NCBI GenBank assembly: GCA_022340565.1
Contig: JAJDNR010000039.1
Coordinates: forward strand, 1 to 42,641
DNA length: 42,641 bases
Direction of reading: 5' to 3'
Origin: Desulfofustis sp.
GTDB lineage: Bacteria; Desulfobacterota; Desulfobulbia; Desulfobulbales; Desulfocapsaceae
Below, piece after piece: positions 19,917 to 28,991 of this stretch; the stretch's first letter is position 1; each line of letters starts with the position of its first letter. Under the pieces are notes generated by a model, which worked only from the letters and a program-made list of their open reading frames with translations, was not told the DNA's origin and ran no database searches. The position numbers and the translations under genes are program-made.

Positions 19917-21194
19917 ATGGCATCACGAATCATGGCGGTAGACGCCCTGGAAATACTTGATTCACGGGGTAACCCGACGGTACGGGTGTTCGTCGACCTG
20001 GAAGACGGAGCCCGGGGCACGGCCTCGGTGCCGTCCGGCGCCAGCACCGGCGAAAACGAGGCGATCGAACTCAGAGACAACAATCAGGCGCGCTACCTCG
20101 GCAAGGGAGTGCGCACCGCGGTCGACAACGTGACCAACACCATCGCTCCGGAGATCATTGGCACCGACGCCGCCAGCCAGGCGGAGATCGACCGGCTGAT
20201 GATCGACCTGGACGGTACTGAGAACAAGGCGAACCTCGGTGCCAACGCGATTCTCGGGGTATCCATGGCGGTGGCCCGGGCCGCCGCCGCGTCACACTGC
20301 ATGCCGCTCTACCGCTATCTCGGCGGAAGCGGCGCCTGCCGTCTGCCGGTGCCGATGATGAACATCCTCAACGGCGGGGCCCATGCCGACAACAGTGTCG
20401 ATTTCCAGGAATTCATGGCCATGCCGGTTGGCTTGGGCTCCTTCGGCGACGGGCTCAGGGCCGTTGCCGAAACCTTCCATGCCCTGAAAAAGCTGCTCAA
20501 CAGCAAGAACCTGGCCACCGGTGTCGGCGACGAGGGCGGTTTCGCTCCGAACCTCGGCAGTAACGAAGAGGCCATGGACATCATCATGGAAGCGATCGAG
20601 GCCGCCGGCTACAAACCGGGAGAGGAAATTGCGTTTGCGCTTGACAGTGCCTCCAGTTCTTTCTCACCGGACTTGAAATCGGAGTACGACCTGAAATGGT
20701 CAGGCGGCGGAAAGCTGACCAGCAAAGAGATGGTCGCGCTGGCCGAGAAATGGATCGAATCGTATCCGATCGTATCATGGGAAGATCCACTGGCCGAAGG
20801 CGACTGGGACGGTTTCAGCCTGCTCACCAGCCGCTGCGGCGACAAGGTACAGATCGTCGGCGACGACCTGTTCGTGACTAACACCCGCTATATCAGGCAG
20901 GGCATCGAGTGGAACTCGGCCAACTCGGTATTGATCAAACTCAACCAGATCGGTACTGTCACCGAAACCGTCGATGCAATCAGGATGTGCCGTGACGCGG
21001 GCTGGACCTACATCATCTCCCACCGCTCCGGCGAGACCGAGGACACCTTTATCGCCGATTTTGCGGTGGCGATGGACGGCGGCCAGATCAAGACCGGCTC
21101 TGCATCGCGCTCGGACCGTGTCGCCAAGTACAACCGGCTGCTCGAGATCGAGAAGGAACTCGGTGCTGAAGCCCGCTATTACTGGAGCCGCTAG
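19917..21194 (+). CDS. eno: Enolase
   Basis: 425 residues. It interconverts 2-phosphoglycerate and phosphoenolpyruvate in glycolysis and gluconeogenesis. Signature segments include [28 protein letters not shown], the [12 protein letters not shown] loop, [12 protein letters not shown], and [25 protein letters not shown] precedes the ATG with normal spacing. It has its own promoter at 19795 and is followed nine bases later by a cupin gene. Confidence 0.98.
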   Translation: MASRIMAVDALEILDSRGNPTVRVFVDLEDGARGTASVPSGASTGENEAIELRDNNQARYLGKGVRTAVDNVTNTIAPEIIGTDAASQAEIDRLMIDLDGTENKANLGANAILGVSMAVARAAAASHCMPLYRYLGGSGACRLPVPMMNILNGGAHADNSVDFQEFMAMPVGLGSFGDGLRAVAETFHALKKLLNSKNLATGVGDEGGFAPNLGSNEEAMDIIMEAIEAAGYKPGEEIAFALDSASSSFSPDLKSEYDLKWSGGGKLTSKEMVALAEKWIESYPIVSWEDPLAEGDWDGFSLLTSRCGDKVQIVGDDLFVTNTRYIRQGIEWNSANSVLIKLNQIGTVTETVDAIRMCRDAGWTYIISHRSGETEDTFIADFAVAMDGGQIKTGSASRSDRVAKYNRLLEIEKELGAEARYYWSR

Positions 21195-21203
21195 TTTTCC
21201 ATC

Positions 21204-21719
21204 ATGGCCGAAGAAGAATCCACCATTATCGTCAGGAACTTCGTGGATGACGGCAAATTCCCGAACAACGAGAACCTGCCGCTGATCATCGTCACTGCCG
21301 CGCTTGACCGCAGGACGGTAAGTCCCGAGAAGTTCGAACGGACCTTTACCCAGAACGGCTGGCCGGCAGCCTGGCGCAACGGGCTTTACGACTTCCACCA
21401 TTACCATTCGTCCGCCCACGAGGTGCTCGGCATTTACGCGGGCTGGGTCAAGGCCTGTTTCGGCGGTCCCGGCGGCGAGACGATCACCGCCCAGGCCGGC
21501 GATATCATCGTCATCCCGGCCGGTGTTTCACATTGCAACATGGGGCAGTCAAAGGATTTCCGGGTGGTCGGCGGTTATCCGGCCGGCCAGGAGTGGGACA
21601 TGATGTATGGAAAGGACGGTGAGCGGCCGGCAGCCGACGAGCGAATCAAAATTGTCGGCAAACCGCTGTCCGATCCTGTATTCGGGCCCACCGGGCCGCT
21701 TATGAGACTGTGGGCTTGA
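21204..21719 (+). CDS. Cupin-domain protein (YjlB-like)
   Basis: 171 residues with one small beta-barrel. The metal-site pattern is recognisable as YDFHHYHSSAHEVLGIYAG followed by AGDIIVIPAGVSHCN, as in the cupin family that includes B. subtilis YjlB. The substrate is unknown. It directly follows eno (9 bases) and probably shares its transcript. No signal peptide, so cytoplasmic. Confidence 0.78.
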   Translation: MAEEESTIIVRNFVDDGKFPNNENLPLIIVTAALDRRTVSPEKFERTFTQNGWPAAWRNGLYDFHHYHSSAHEVLGIYAGWVKACFGGPGGETITAQAGDIIVIPAGVSHCNMGQSKDFRVVGGYPAGQEWDMMYGKDGERPAADERIKIVGKPLSDPVFGPTGPLMRLWA

Positions 21720-21740
21720 GGATCGGCCCAAGGAGCGATT

Positions 21741-21923
21741 ATGGAGCATAAAGCACCTCTCGACAAAGACAGGATCGTGCCGGAGCGAATGAGCGTTCTC
21801 AAATCGCTTCCGCTGGAAATCAAACAGCAGCTCACCGGTGAAGAGGCGCAGGCCTTTCTTTACGGTGAAGAACTGCCCGAATCGCTTGTAGAAAAGTTGA
21901 AGGATTACGTCGTATTGGACTGA
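21741..21923 (+). CDS. Small conserved-looking protein, unknown function
   Basis: 60 residues, charged and predicted helical, with no Cys and no membrane segment. AAGGAG stands about nine bases before the ATG, and the gene sits 21 bases after the cupin gene, supporting real translation. I do not recognise a family. Confidence 0.65.
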   Translation: MEHKAPLDKDRIVPERMSVLKSLPLEIKQQLTGEEAQAFLYGEELPESLVEKLKDYVVLD

Positions 21924-21975
21924 TCCGGACTGATCAGTGCCGGCCAACCGTTACCACGTTCACGCTGGAGGTGCC

Positions 21976-22560
21976 ATGAAACTGCTCGGTAAACTCATTC
22001 TGGTCGTTCTGACCTTCACCCTGGCCGGCTGCGGCTACAACACCCTGCAGACCAAAGAGGAGCAGGTGTTCAAAAGCTGGGCGGATGTCGAGGCGACCCT
22101 GCAGCGGCGGGCGGATCTGATCCCCAACCTGGTGGCCACGGTACAAGGCTATGCCGCCCACGAGCAGGAGACGCTCGAGGCGGTTGTCAATGCCCGGGCC
22201 AAGGCCACGTCAGTGCAGCTCTCCCCGGCGGACCTGAGCAACCAGGCGGCCATGCAGCAGCTCGCGGAAGCTCAGGGTGGACTGACCTCAGCGCTGTCCA
22301 GACTGATGCTGGTCGTCGAACGCTACCCCGATCTCAAAGCCAACCAGAACTTCCTGGATCTGCAGAATCAGCTGGAGGGTACCGAAAACCGCATCAATGT
22401 GGCGCGACAGCGCTACAATGCTGCGGTCGAGGACTTCAACGGCTCGATCAGACGCTTTCCGCAGAGCCTGACCAACTCGCTGCTGCTCAAACTGGAGCGC
22501 AAGGAATATTACAAGGCCGATGAAGGCGCGCAGGCGGCTCCCCAGGTAAACTTCAAGTAA
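21976..22560 (+). CDS. LemA-family lipoprotein
   Basis: 194 residues from the ATG at 21976, behind GGAGG. The N-terminus is a lipoprotein signal ([19 protein letters not shown]). The conserved LemA core follows: [20 protein letters not shown] and the helix with [14 protein letters not shown], then a long helical bundle with [15 protein letters not shown] and [11 protein letters not shown]. LemA proteins are membrane-tethered helical proteins of unclear function, usually encoded with TPM-domain proteins, as here. Confidence 0.92.
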   Translation: MKLLGKLILVVLTFTLAGCGYNTLQTKEEQVFKSWADVEATLQRRADLIPNLVATVQGYAAHEQETLEAVVNARAKATSVQLSPADLSNQAAMQQLAEAQGGLTSALSRLMLVVERYPDLKANQNFLDLQNQLEGTENRINVARQRYNAAVEDFNGSIRRFPQSLTNSLLLKLERKEYYKADEGAQAAPQVNFK

Positions 22561-22569
22561 CCGCGGGCC

Positions 22570-23469
22570 GTGTCGCTTACCAGGGGAACATTCCTCGCTG
22601 CAATCCTTTTCTCCGGCCTGTCCCTGTTCGTCTGCCTGCAGGCCGTGGCCCTCGATGTGCCGCAGCTGCAGGGGCGGGTGAACGACCGTGCCGATATCCT
22701 CTCCCCGGCGACCAGAGCGCAGCTTGAATCGGTGCTGAAAACCCTCGAGTCGACCGACTCCACCCAGATCGTCGTACTGACCATCGCCTCTCTCAAGGGA
22801 GACAGCCTGGAGGAATTTTCGATGCGCGTGGTCGAGCAGTGGCAAATCGGCAGCAAGGACCTCGATAACGGAGTGCTGCTGCTGGTGGCAAGAGACGACC
22901 GCAAGATCCGCATCGAAGTCGGCTACGGACTGGAAGGAAAACTGACCGATATGACCGCTGGCCGTATCATCAGAAACGTGATCACCCCGCGGTTCCAGCA
23001 GGGCAATTTCGATCAGGGTATCATTGACGGTGTCGGCGCCATCGTCGCAACCGTCAGGGGACAGTTCAGCGCGTCCGACACACCGTTGCTGAGCGGTTCA
23101 CAGAAACCCGATGTCGGCGGCCTGCTGACCATCATGCTCTTCTTGTTTTTCTTTTTCGGTTCGATGTTCCGCAAGAGCAGGGTCGCTGCCGCCTTTGCCG
23201 GCGGTATTTCATCCCCCCTGCTCGGCTGGCTGTTTTTCGGCATTACCGGCCTCCTGCTTCTGCTGCTGATCCCCATCGGGGCGATCGGCGGCCTGGTGGC
23301 CTCGACGATGGCTTCGTCTTCAGGGGGCGCCAGCCGCGGCGGCTTGTACCCGGGAGGCTACGGGGGCGGATTCGGCCGCTCTTCGGGCGGTTTCGGGGGC
23401 AGCTTCGGTGGCGGGTTCGGTGGCGGCGGCGGCGGTTTTGGTGGAGGCGGGGCCTCCGGGGGCTGGTGA
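22570..23469 (+). CDS. TPM-domain membrane protein (YgcG-like)
   Basis: 299 residues from a GTG at 22570, nine bases after lemA. An N-terminal signal segment is followed by a TPM domain (about residues 30-160: VNDRADILSP, QIVVLTIASL, GVLLLVARDDRKIRIEVGYGLEG in part), then two hydrophobic helices (about 185-250) and a Gly/Ser-rich tail of about 50 residues with repeated GGGFGG. The domain is in the periplasm and the tail is probably disordered. The TPM fold is linked to phosphatase-like or photosystem repair activity in other lineages; the role beside LemA is unknown. Confidence 0.88.
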   Translation: MSLTRGTFLAAILFSGLSLFVCLQAVALDVPQLQGRVNDRADILSPATRAQLESVLKTLESTDSTQIVVLTIASLKGDSLEEFSMRVVEQWQIGSKDLDNGVLLLVARDDRKIRIEVGYGLEGKLTDMTAGRIIRNVITPRFQQGNFDQGIIDGVGAIVATVRGQFSASDTPLLSGSQKPDVGGLLTIMLFLFFFFGSMFRKSRVAAAFAGGISSPLLGWLFFGITGLLLLLLIPIGAIGGLVASTMASSSGGASRGGLYPGGYGGGFGRSSGGFGGSFGGGFGGGGGGFGGGGASGGW

Positions 23470-24125
23470 GTGTGATGCAGACGCTGGCACAGGACTTTCT
23501 CACCCCGCACGAACAGCAGCGGGTCACCGATGCGGTCCGACAGGCCGAGAAGCGGACTTCGGGGGAAATCGTGCCGATGATCGTGTCGGCAAGCCACAGC
23601 TACCCGATCGCTCCGGTCACCGGCGGGGTGTTCTGCGCGCTGCCCATGGCTCTGCTCTCGGCCCGTCTGTTCGGAGCCTACCTGTGGCTGGGAACCGATT
23701 CCATGTGGCTGTTCGTCGCCTTTTTCAGCGTCTACTATCTGGTTGCCTCCCAGACCGTAAACCGCTTTCCGCGACTCAAACGGCTGTTCCTGTCGTCGCA
23801 GAGCGCCGAGCTGGCGGTGCAGGATGCGGCCAGATCGGCGTTTTTCGCTGAAGCGCTCTACCGGACCAGGGATGCCAACGGCATCCTGCTCTTTATCTCG
23901 GTGCTCGAGCAGCGCGTCTGGGTGCTCGGGGACCGCGGCATCAGCCAGCGAATCGATCAGGCGGCCTGGCAGCACATCGTCGATATGGTTGTCCGCGGCA
24001 TCAAGAAGAACCGGCGCTGCGACGCGATCTGCGAGGCCATATCACAGATCGGATCAATCCTCGAAGAGCATTTCCCGTACAAAAAAGACGATACCGATGA
24101 ACTGCACAACCTGATCATCCGCTAA
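23466..24125 (+). CDS. TPM-domain protein, second copy
   Basis: 219 residues. The start is a GTG overlapping the previous stop (GTGA at 23466) or an in-frame ATG at 23475. The protein has an amphipathic N-terminus with the TPM start (LTPHEQQRVTDAVRQAEKRT, SGEIVPMIV), two hydrophobic helices at about residues 50-100, then the second part of the domain (GILLFISVLEQRVWVLGDRG). The membrane insertion inside the domain is typical of the LemA-associated partner. Third gene of the lemA unit. Confidence 0.85.
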   Translation: MSVMQTLAQDFLTPHEQQRVTDAVRQAEKRTSGEIVPMIVSASHSYPIAPVTGGVFCALPMALLSARLFGAYLWLGTDSMWLFVAFFSVYYLVASQTVNRFPRLKRLFLSSQSAELAVQDAARSAFFAEALYRTRDANGILLFISVLEQRVWVLGDRGISQRIDQAAWQHIVDMVVRGIKKNRRCDAICEAISQIGSILEEHFPYKKDDTDELHNLIIR

Positions 24126-24150
24126 TCGCTACGCCGGCGTCCGCGGATTA

Positions 24151-24237
24151 CGCAGAATCCCGTAGAGTTCATACGCAGAATACGCAGGAGTTCATCCGCA
24201 GATTACGCAGGAGTTCATCCGCAGATTACACAGATTT
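24151..24237. repeat. Tandem repeat array, 23-base period (left arm)
   Basis: Units begin at 24151, 24174, 24197 and 24220. The clearest, cgcagattacgcaggag plus ttcatc, occurs at 24197 and in varied form in the others. The core CCGCAGATTACGCAG is the reverse complement of the core in the array at 24352-24584, so the two arrays face each other across a 110-base centre. Confidence 0.85.
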
Positions 24238-24351
24238 CACAGATAATGTGAGAGAACGACCAAGGGCTCCGGCCCCCCTCGTGCGATCGGAACAGATGTT
24301 CATGGGGGACCGGCGAGTAACCGTGAACTCAGTCCTTTATACTCAGCGTAT

Positions 24352-24584
24352 ATCTGCGTAATCTGCGGACAGTCAGTCTTTTTATTCTGCGCACATCTGC
24401 GTAATCTGCGGACAGTCAGTCTTTTTATTCTGCGCACATCTGCGTAATCTGCGGACAGTCAGTCTTATTATGCTGCGTGCATCTGCATAATCTGCGGACA
24501 GTCAGTCTTTTTATTCTGCGTGCATCTGCGTAATCTGCGGACAGTCAGTCTTTTTATTCTGCGTGCATCTGTGTAATCTGCGGA
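24352..24584. repeat. Tandem repeat array, 43-base period (right arm)
   Basis: Units begin at 24352, 24395, 24438, 24481, 24524 and 24567, exactly 43 bases apart: five full units and one partial. Each has the core ATCTGCGTAATCTGCGGA and a nearly constant 25-base remainder containing cagtcagtctttttattctg. Because the remainder is the same each time, this is a tandem repeat, not CRISPR. The whole 24126-24593 gap between convergent genes has no gene. Confidence 0.9.
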
Positions 24585-24593
24585 TATGTGAAC

Positions 24594-25418
24594 TCAAATC
24601 ATCATGGAAAAGCCGGCGTACCCCTGCATGATTTTGCAGTTAACCCGTTTTTCAAGATACGCAAACGCTTCGTCGCCGGTACAATGGCAGGCGATGAGCT
24701 GACCGATATCGAAGGAATTGAGCGCTTGTGCTGTCTGTTCCAGTCGCTGCTGGGAGGCGTTGAGGAGGTGCAGTCCGCCGATCACGGTGTGTATTTTCGT
24801 TTCACCAGTTACCTCGATGACCGTCTCGATCGTATTGACGATGCCGGCGTGGCTGCAGCCGACGCAAATCACCAGACCGTTCCCGGTATGGACCCAGACC
24901 GCGTTGTCATCCTCGATCGGGTCGGGCCGTTCGCCCCACGGATCGTAGAAGAAGGCGCCGCCGGTGTCTTCATAATCGGTCCCTCGTGAAATAGGTCCGG
25001 TGATGCCGATCCGGTCCGTAATCTTATACGGGCGGGTAAGCCAGTGTATCGACTCATCCTTCAGATCCCAGAGCGCTTTCATCGCGCCCGCCGACATCCG
25101 CACCGGCCTGGCATCGCCGTCTCGGCGCGAGTAGCGCGGCTGCATCGCGGCCTGGTGCAGGTATACCCGAAGGGTTGATGTTTTCTGAAGAACCGCCTCG
25201 ATGCCGCCGGTATGGTCATAATGGCCGTGGCTGAGAACCATATCGGTGAGATCGGTGAAATCGAGATTCAGTTTGTCGGCATTGATGCTCAGCGCATCCT
25301 GGTTGCCGGTGTCGAACAGTATCACCCGCCCGTCCGCCTCCAGCCACAGCGCGAATCCGTGTTCGGCAGCAAACCCGTCTGCCCCCTTGTTGTCGACGAC
25401 GATCGCAATCCTGATCAT
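24594..25418 (-). CDS. Metallo-beta-lactamase-fold hydrolase
   Basis: 274 residues from the ATG at 25418. The metal-binding motif is SHGHYDHTGG (H64, H66, D68, H69), with further ligands in VGCSHAGIVNT and GGLHLL and a late ACHCTGDEA. The fold and motif spacing resemble the MJ0301-type subfamily (dihydropterin-like or phosphodiester substrates), but the substrate cannot be told. It follows a hypothetical gene by five bases and is last of a probable four-gene minus-strand operon. It ends within the gene-free repeat region. Confidence 0.85.
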   Translation of the reverse strand: MIRIAIVVDNKGADGFAAEHGFALWLEADGRVILFDTGNQDALSINADKLNLDFTDLTDMVLSHGHYDHTGGIEAVLQKTSTLRVYLHQAAMQPRYSRRDGDARPVRMSAGAMKALWDLKDESIHWLTRPYKITDRIGITGPISRGTDYEDTGGAFFYDPWGERPDPIEDDNAVWVHTGNGLVICVGCSHAGIVNTIETVIEVTGETKIHTVIGGLHLLNASQQRLEQTAQALNSFDIGQLIACHCTGDEAFAYLEKRVNCKIMQGYAGFSMMI

Positions 25419-25423
25419 GGGCG

Positions 25424-25831
25424 TTACTCGCCTGCCGCTCTGCAGGCCTCGTTGATACGCTCGCACAGGTAGGCAAGCAGTGATTCATCATAGGATTCGG
25501 CATCGAAGCAGATTCCGTCCTCACCGAGCAGGCCGCCAGGTACGCGGTCGCCCCTGGAATCCGGATCGCTGACCATCTGCTCGTAGAAGCAGACGGACAG
25601 CCAGCGGGGCTGCTCCTCGATCACGTCCACCATCACGAACAATCCATATTCTGAGTCGCCCGCCGGGACTCCCCGCATCGAGTAGGTTATCCCCGGCCGG
25701 GCGTGGAAATCGATGTCCGCGCCGTCGAGCGTTTTCAGAAAGGAATAGAGTCTGGTGAACAGCTCCCGGCACCGGTCGGGGCTGTCAGGCCACTGTGCAA
25801 TAAACGAATCGATCTCTTTGTGGTTTTTCAT
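25424..25831 (-). CDS. Hypothetical protein
   Basis: 135 residues, acidic, no signal peptide or membrane helix. It contains aromatic-rich strands (ITYSMRGVPAG, EYGLFVMVDVIEEQPRWLS, VCFYEQMVSDPDSRGDRVPG) and a helical C-terminus, suggesting a small alpha/beta domain. I do not recognise the family. AGGGAAG lies before the ATG. Five bases separate it from the hydrolase downstream, so it is probably co-transcribed. Confidence 0.6.
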   Translation of the reverse strand: MKNHKEIDSFIAQWPDSPDRCRELFTRLYSFLKTLDGADIDFHARPGITYSMRGVPAGDSEYGLFVMVDVIEEQPRWLSVCFYEQMVSDPDSRGDRVPGGLLGEDGICFDAESYDESLLAYLCERINEACRAAGE

Positions 25832-25889
25832 TGGCTTCCCTTGCCTGAATTGCCGGTCCGGTCAGGCTTCGATTCGCCTGCCCGGCCCC

Positions 25890-26363
25890 TCACACGAATC
25901 TTTCATCGGAGCGTTTTTTTTCAACCTCGTCCCCATCCGCACCCATCCATCCCGAACGGCTCCGCTCCACCCGGTCGAACGCGTCGATATAGGGTTTGAT
26001 ATCAAGCAGCGGCGTTTTGTCGAGAATATCGACACCCTCGATCACCAGCCGGGCCCCCTGCACCGCCACCAGTTCCACGACCGAAATTCCGAGGTGATTG
26101 GGTCGCAGCGGCGAGCGGGTCGCAAACACGCCCCTCACGCTGCTGTCCATGAACGGCACCACCGTCAGCTCGGTGCGCCGAGCCTCGTGGAATTGATAGA
26201 TCAGGTAGAGGTGGCTGAACCCTTCGAGATCGGCAAGCCCTTCGGCGTACGCCTCATCCACGATCACCTCCCCCCTGACACCTTTGCCTCCCCGCGGCTG
26301 GATCGGCATATCGGCAAGATTTCGGTAGGGGGTGCGGATTACCCCGATCGGGTCGATTCGCAT
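25890..26363 (-). CDS. TrmO/TsaA-like tRNA methyltransferase
   Basis: 157 residues. It shows the TsaA (YaeB-like) beta-barrel: start PIGVIRTPYRN, then YLIYQFHEA, RSPLRPNHLGISVVELVAV and LDIKPYIDAFD. The SPxRPNxIG-type loop is the SAM-binding signature. E. coli TrmO methylates N6 of t6A37 in tRNA-Thr; this shorter homologue lacks the C-terminal domain of the E. coli protein, and such single-domain members may have other targets. Ten bases separate it from the upstream CoA-disulfide reductase gene. Confidence 0.85.
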   Translation of the reverse strand: MRIDPIGVIRTPYRNLADMPIQPRGGKGVRGEVIVDEAYAEGLADLEGFSHLYLIYQFHEARRTELTVVPFMDSSVRGVFATRSPLRPNHLGISVVELVAVQGARLVIEGVDILDKTPLLDIKPYIDAFDRVERSRSGWMGADGDEVEKKRSDERFV

Positions 26364-26373
26364 GACTGCCTGC

Positions 26374-28077
26374 CTAAAAGTCGGGGTCGGTCATCCTGAT
26401 CATCGCATACCCGCCTTGAACCTGCAGGGTATCGGAGATTCCCCTGGAACTCAGAAACACCTGGGCCTCATAAGACCTCGCGCCGGTATCGCAGATGATG
26501 AAAAACGGCTCATCCGGTGAAATCTCGCCGTATCTCGTGCGCAGCTCTTGCTGCGGGATATTGAACCAGCGGGGACCGTGCTTGGCGATGAACGGCGCCG
26601 CCTCGCGTGCTCCCCGGACATCGAGCACCCGCCTGGTGCCATTATTGAATTCGGCGAGAAAATCAGCCGCGTCGATCGGTCGGTTGGCACCGGCGAGGAT
26701 GTTGTCGAGGCTGTTGCCGGCATTGTTGATCACATCCATGGCCGATGCAAACGGCGGCGCGTAACCAACCTCGAGTCCGCACACATCATCGACGCTGAGA
26801 CCTGACCTCAGCATCACCGCCACCGTGTCAACCCGCGCTTTGACGCCGTCGCCGTGTTTGCCGGCCGCCTCAATGCCGAGGATCCTGCGGCTTCTGCGGT
26901 CGGCCACCAGCGACACATAGATGAACTCGGAGTTCGGATAGAAATGGGCGTGGTCGGACTGGGCGACCACGGCATAGACCGGATCGTAGCCGGTCTCCTT
27001 TGCCTGGCGATACGTCAGTCCGGCCTTGCTGACCCCCAGTTCGAATACTTTCACGCAAAACGTGCCGACGGTGCCGACGAAGTGGCTGCTGCCGCCGCTG
27101 ATATTGGTTGCGATCACGCGCCCTTCACGGTTGGCCAGCGAGCCGAGCGCCATCAGGGTATTTTCGCCGCTGACCAGGTTGCGCAGTTCGATGCAGTCGC
27201 CGCCCGCGTAGATGTTCGGGTCGCTTGTCCGCAACCGCCGGTCTACCAGGATACCGCCGCTCCTGCCCAGCGCGATGCCGGCTCTGCCGGCGATATCGGT
27301 GTTGGGTCTGACGCCTACCGCGAGGATCACCACGTCGGTGTGCAGCACATCGGCTGAGGTGTGAACCTCCAGCTCATCGGCGCCGTCATGTTTCTCGATC
27401 TTCATCACCCGCTCAGACAGCAGCAGTTCGACGCCGTGCTTTTTCAGTTCGGTGGCAACGGACCGGGCGATGCACTTGCCGAGCAGCATCGGCAGCACCT
27501 GGTCCTCCATTTCAATCAGGGTGGTTTCGATGCCCCACAGGTCGGTCATCGCCTCGCTGATTTCAATGCCGATCGCCCCGGCGCCGACCACCACGGCGCG
27601 GCTGATTCTGCCCTGGGCCATCATCGTCTTGATACGCTCGGCATCGTGCAGGTTCGACAGCGTCAAGACACCCGGCAGGTCAGCCCCGGGAAACGGCGGT
27701 CTGACGGCGCTCGCGCCGGTTGCCAGAACCAGCTTGTCGTAATCGAGCAGCCCCTCCCGGCCGTTGTCCAGGCTGCGGAAGCTGACCTGCCGATTGCGGC
27801 GGTCGATGGCTGTCGCTTCCACCCTGGTGAGCACCTCGACGCCCTTGATGTCCCTGAAAAAGCCCTCGTCCCTGATGACCTGCGCGGTTGTCTTGTAGAG
27901 GTCCTCGAGATCGTTGACATCGCCGCCCACATAATAGGGAATACCGCAGCCGCCGTAAGAAATGCGATTGTCACGGTCGATCAGGGTAATCTGGGCGTCG
28001 GGATCGAGCCGTCGCAGCCGGCATGCCACTTTGGGGCCGACCGCCACGGCTCCGATAATTACGATTTTTTTTGCCAT
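26374..28077 (-). CDS. CoA-disulfide reductase / persulfide reductase with rhodanese domain
   Basis: 567 residues. Residues 1 to about 455 form a FAD- and NAD(P)H-dependent disulfide oxidoreductase: nucleotide motifs IIGAVAVGPKVA and VVGAGAIGIEIS, the ATGASAVRPP stretch, and the single active cysteine C44 in YGGCGIPYYVGG, typical of CoA-disulfide reductase and Npsr. Residues about 475-567 are a rhodanese domain with its cysteine C529 in CDTGARS. Such fusions reduce polysulfide or CoA persulfide in sulfur-using anaerobes. The first nucleotide motif has Ala-Val in place of the usual Gly-Gly. No strong Shine-Dalgarno precedes the ATG. It heads the operon with the TrmO-like, hypothetical and hydrolase genes. 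Confidence 0.92.
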   Translation of the reverse strand: MAKKIVIIGAVAVGPKVACRLRRLDPDAQITLIDRDNRISYGGCGIPYYVGGDVNDLEDLYKTTAQVIRDEGFFRDIKGVEVLTRVEATAIDRRNRQVSFRSLDNGREGLLDYDKLVLATGASAVRPPFPGADLPGVLTLSNLHDAERIKTMMAQGRISRAVVVGAGAIGIEISEAMTDLWGIETTLIEMEDQVLPMLLGKCIARSVATELKKHGVELLLSERVMKIEKHDGADELEVHTSADVLHTDVVILAVGVRPNTDIAGRAGIALGRSGGILVDRRLRTSDPNIYAGGDCIELRNLVSGENTLMALGSLANREGRVIATNISGGSSHFVGTVGTFCVKVFELGVSKAGLTYRQAKETGYDPVYAVVAQSDHAHFYPNSEFIYVSLVADRRSRRILGIEAAGKHGDGVKARVDTVAVMLRSGLSVDDVCGLEVGYAPPFASAMDVINNAGNSLDNILAGANRPIDAADFLAEFNNGTRRVLDVRGAREAAPFIAKHGPRWFNIPQQELRTRYGEISPDEPFFIICDTGARSYEAQVFLSSRGISDTLQVQGGYAMIRMTDPDF

Positions 28078-28347
28078 GTTACGAAATTCAAAAATAAAAT
28101 CAGTGCCATATCCGCCGCGATGGGTTGCCCGGTACTACAATTTTTGCTCCTGATTACAAGACTTACACCATCTGACCGGGAAATTCAGCCTTATTTTGCA
28201 GATGCACATAATCCCGGGTCCGAGAACGTTCAAGCAGATGGACAATTCTGGCAGGATGGCATAAAATCATAACACATATCACCGATCGGCATCAGTGCGG
28301 GCACGACAACAGGAACTCATTCACCAGGGATTGCCGGGGAGGAACCC

Positions 28348-28923
28348 ATGCAGGATTCGGTACAGCGCGAAATCAATCTCTTTACGCCAAACAAGAGATA
28401 CACCGGAAAAATCGATCTGAAAAACGACGATATCCGGACCATCGACCAGCTGAACAGTTCAACCATCTACTGGAAGAATCCTGCGGAGAAAAGTTTCGAT
28501 GACGCGATTCTGCTCTACGACGTCGAGGTGTCGCTGCACGGCGCCGGCAAACTGGCGTCCTTCAACAAACTGCAGATCCGGCTGTCCGACATCATCTTCT
28601 TTTCCGATTCCCTGAAAAAAACCGGTACAGACGCTGAAAAAATGCGTGCCAAGACCCTGTCCACAAAGGCCAAGGACGAGCTGGCCAAGGCCAAAATCCT
28701 GACCGAAATGCGCGGCGATTCCTTCTTTTTCATTTCCGGGACTTTTCACGGCCTGTTCAAGAACAAGACCAAGCAGCGCTATTTCGCGCTGACCAGTGTC
28801 AAGGTGTACGAGATCGTCAGAACAGGGGACAAATGGGAGCGCAACGAGGTGAACGTGGGCAACGATTTCATCGGCGTCGCCGCCAACCATATCGAATCCT
28901 GCACGCTGAGCGACTACGAGTAA
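28348..28923 (+). CDS. Uncharacterised protein with R-x2-D-x2-N motif (DUF6812-like)
   Basis: 191 residues. The N-terminal half (RYTGKIDLKNDDIRTIDQLN) has the arrangement I associate with DUF6812: a short beta region, Arg, then D-x-LN. The rest is charged, with a helix at about 90-115 rich in Lys and Ala, followed by strands. No signal peptide or membrane helix. GGAGG lies upstream of the ATG. The family call is tentative, and the function unknown. It is not linked to a neighbour by overlap. Confidence 0.6.
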   Translation: MQDSVQREINLFTPNKRYTGKIDLKNDDIRTIDQLNSSTIYWKNPAEKSFDDAILLYDVEVSLHGAGKLASFNKLQIRLSDIIFFSDSLKKTGTDAEKMRAKTLSTKAKDELAKAKILTEMRGDSFFFISGTFHGLFKNKTKQRYFALTSVKVYEIVRTGDKWERNEVNVGNDFIGVAANHIESCTLSDYE

Positions 28924-28991
28924 CGGGGCCGGCCGGCACCTTGTAACCACCAGCGCGCTGCCCTTGCCCCCTCGAGCCCTGAATCGCGTCG

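Noticed and set aside
24352-24584. Evenly spaced repeats that look like a CRISPR array
   Set aside because: The 25 bases between the 18-base cores are nearly identical in every unit, so there are no unique spacers, and no cas genes are near. It is a tandem repeat.
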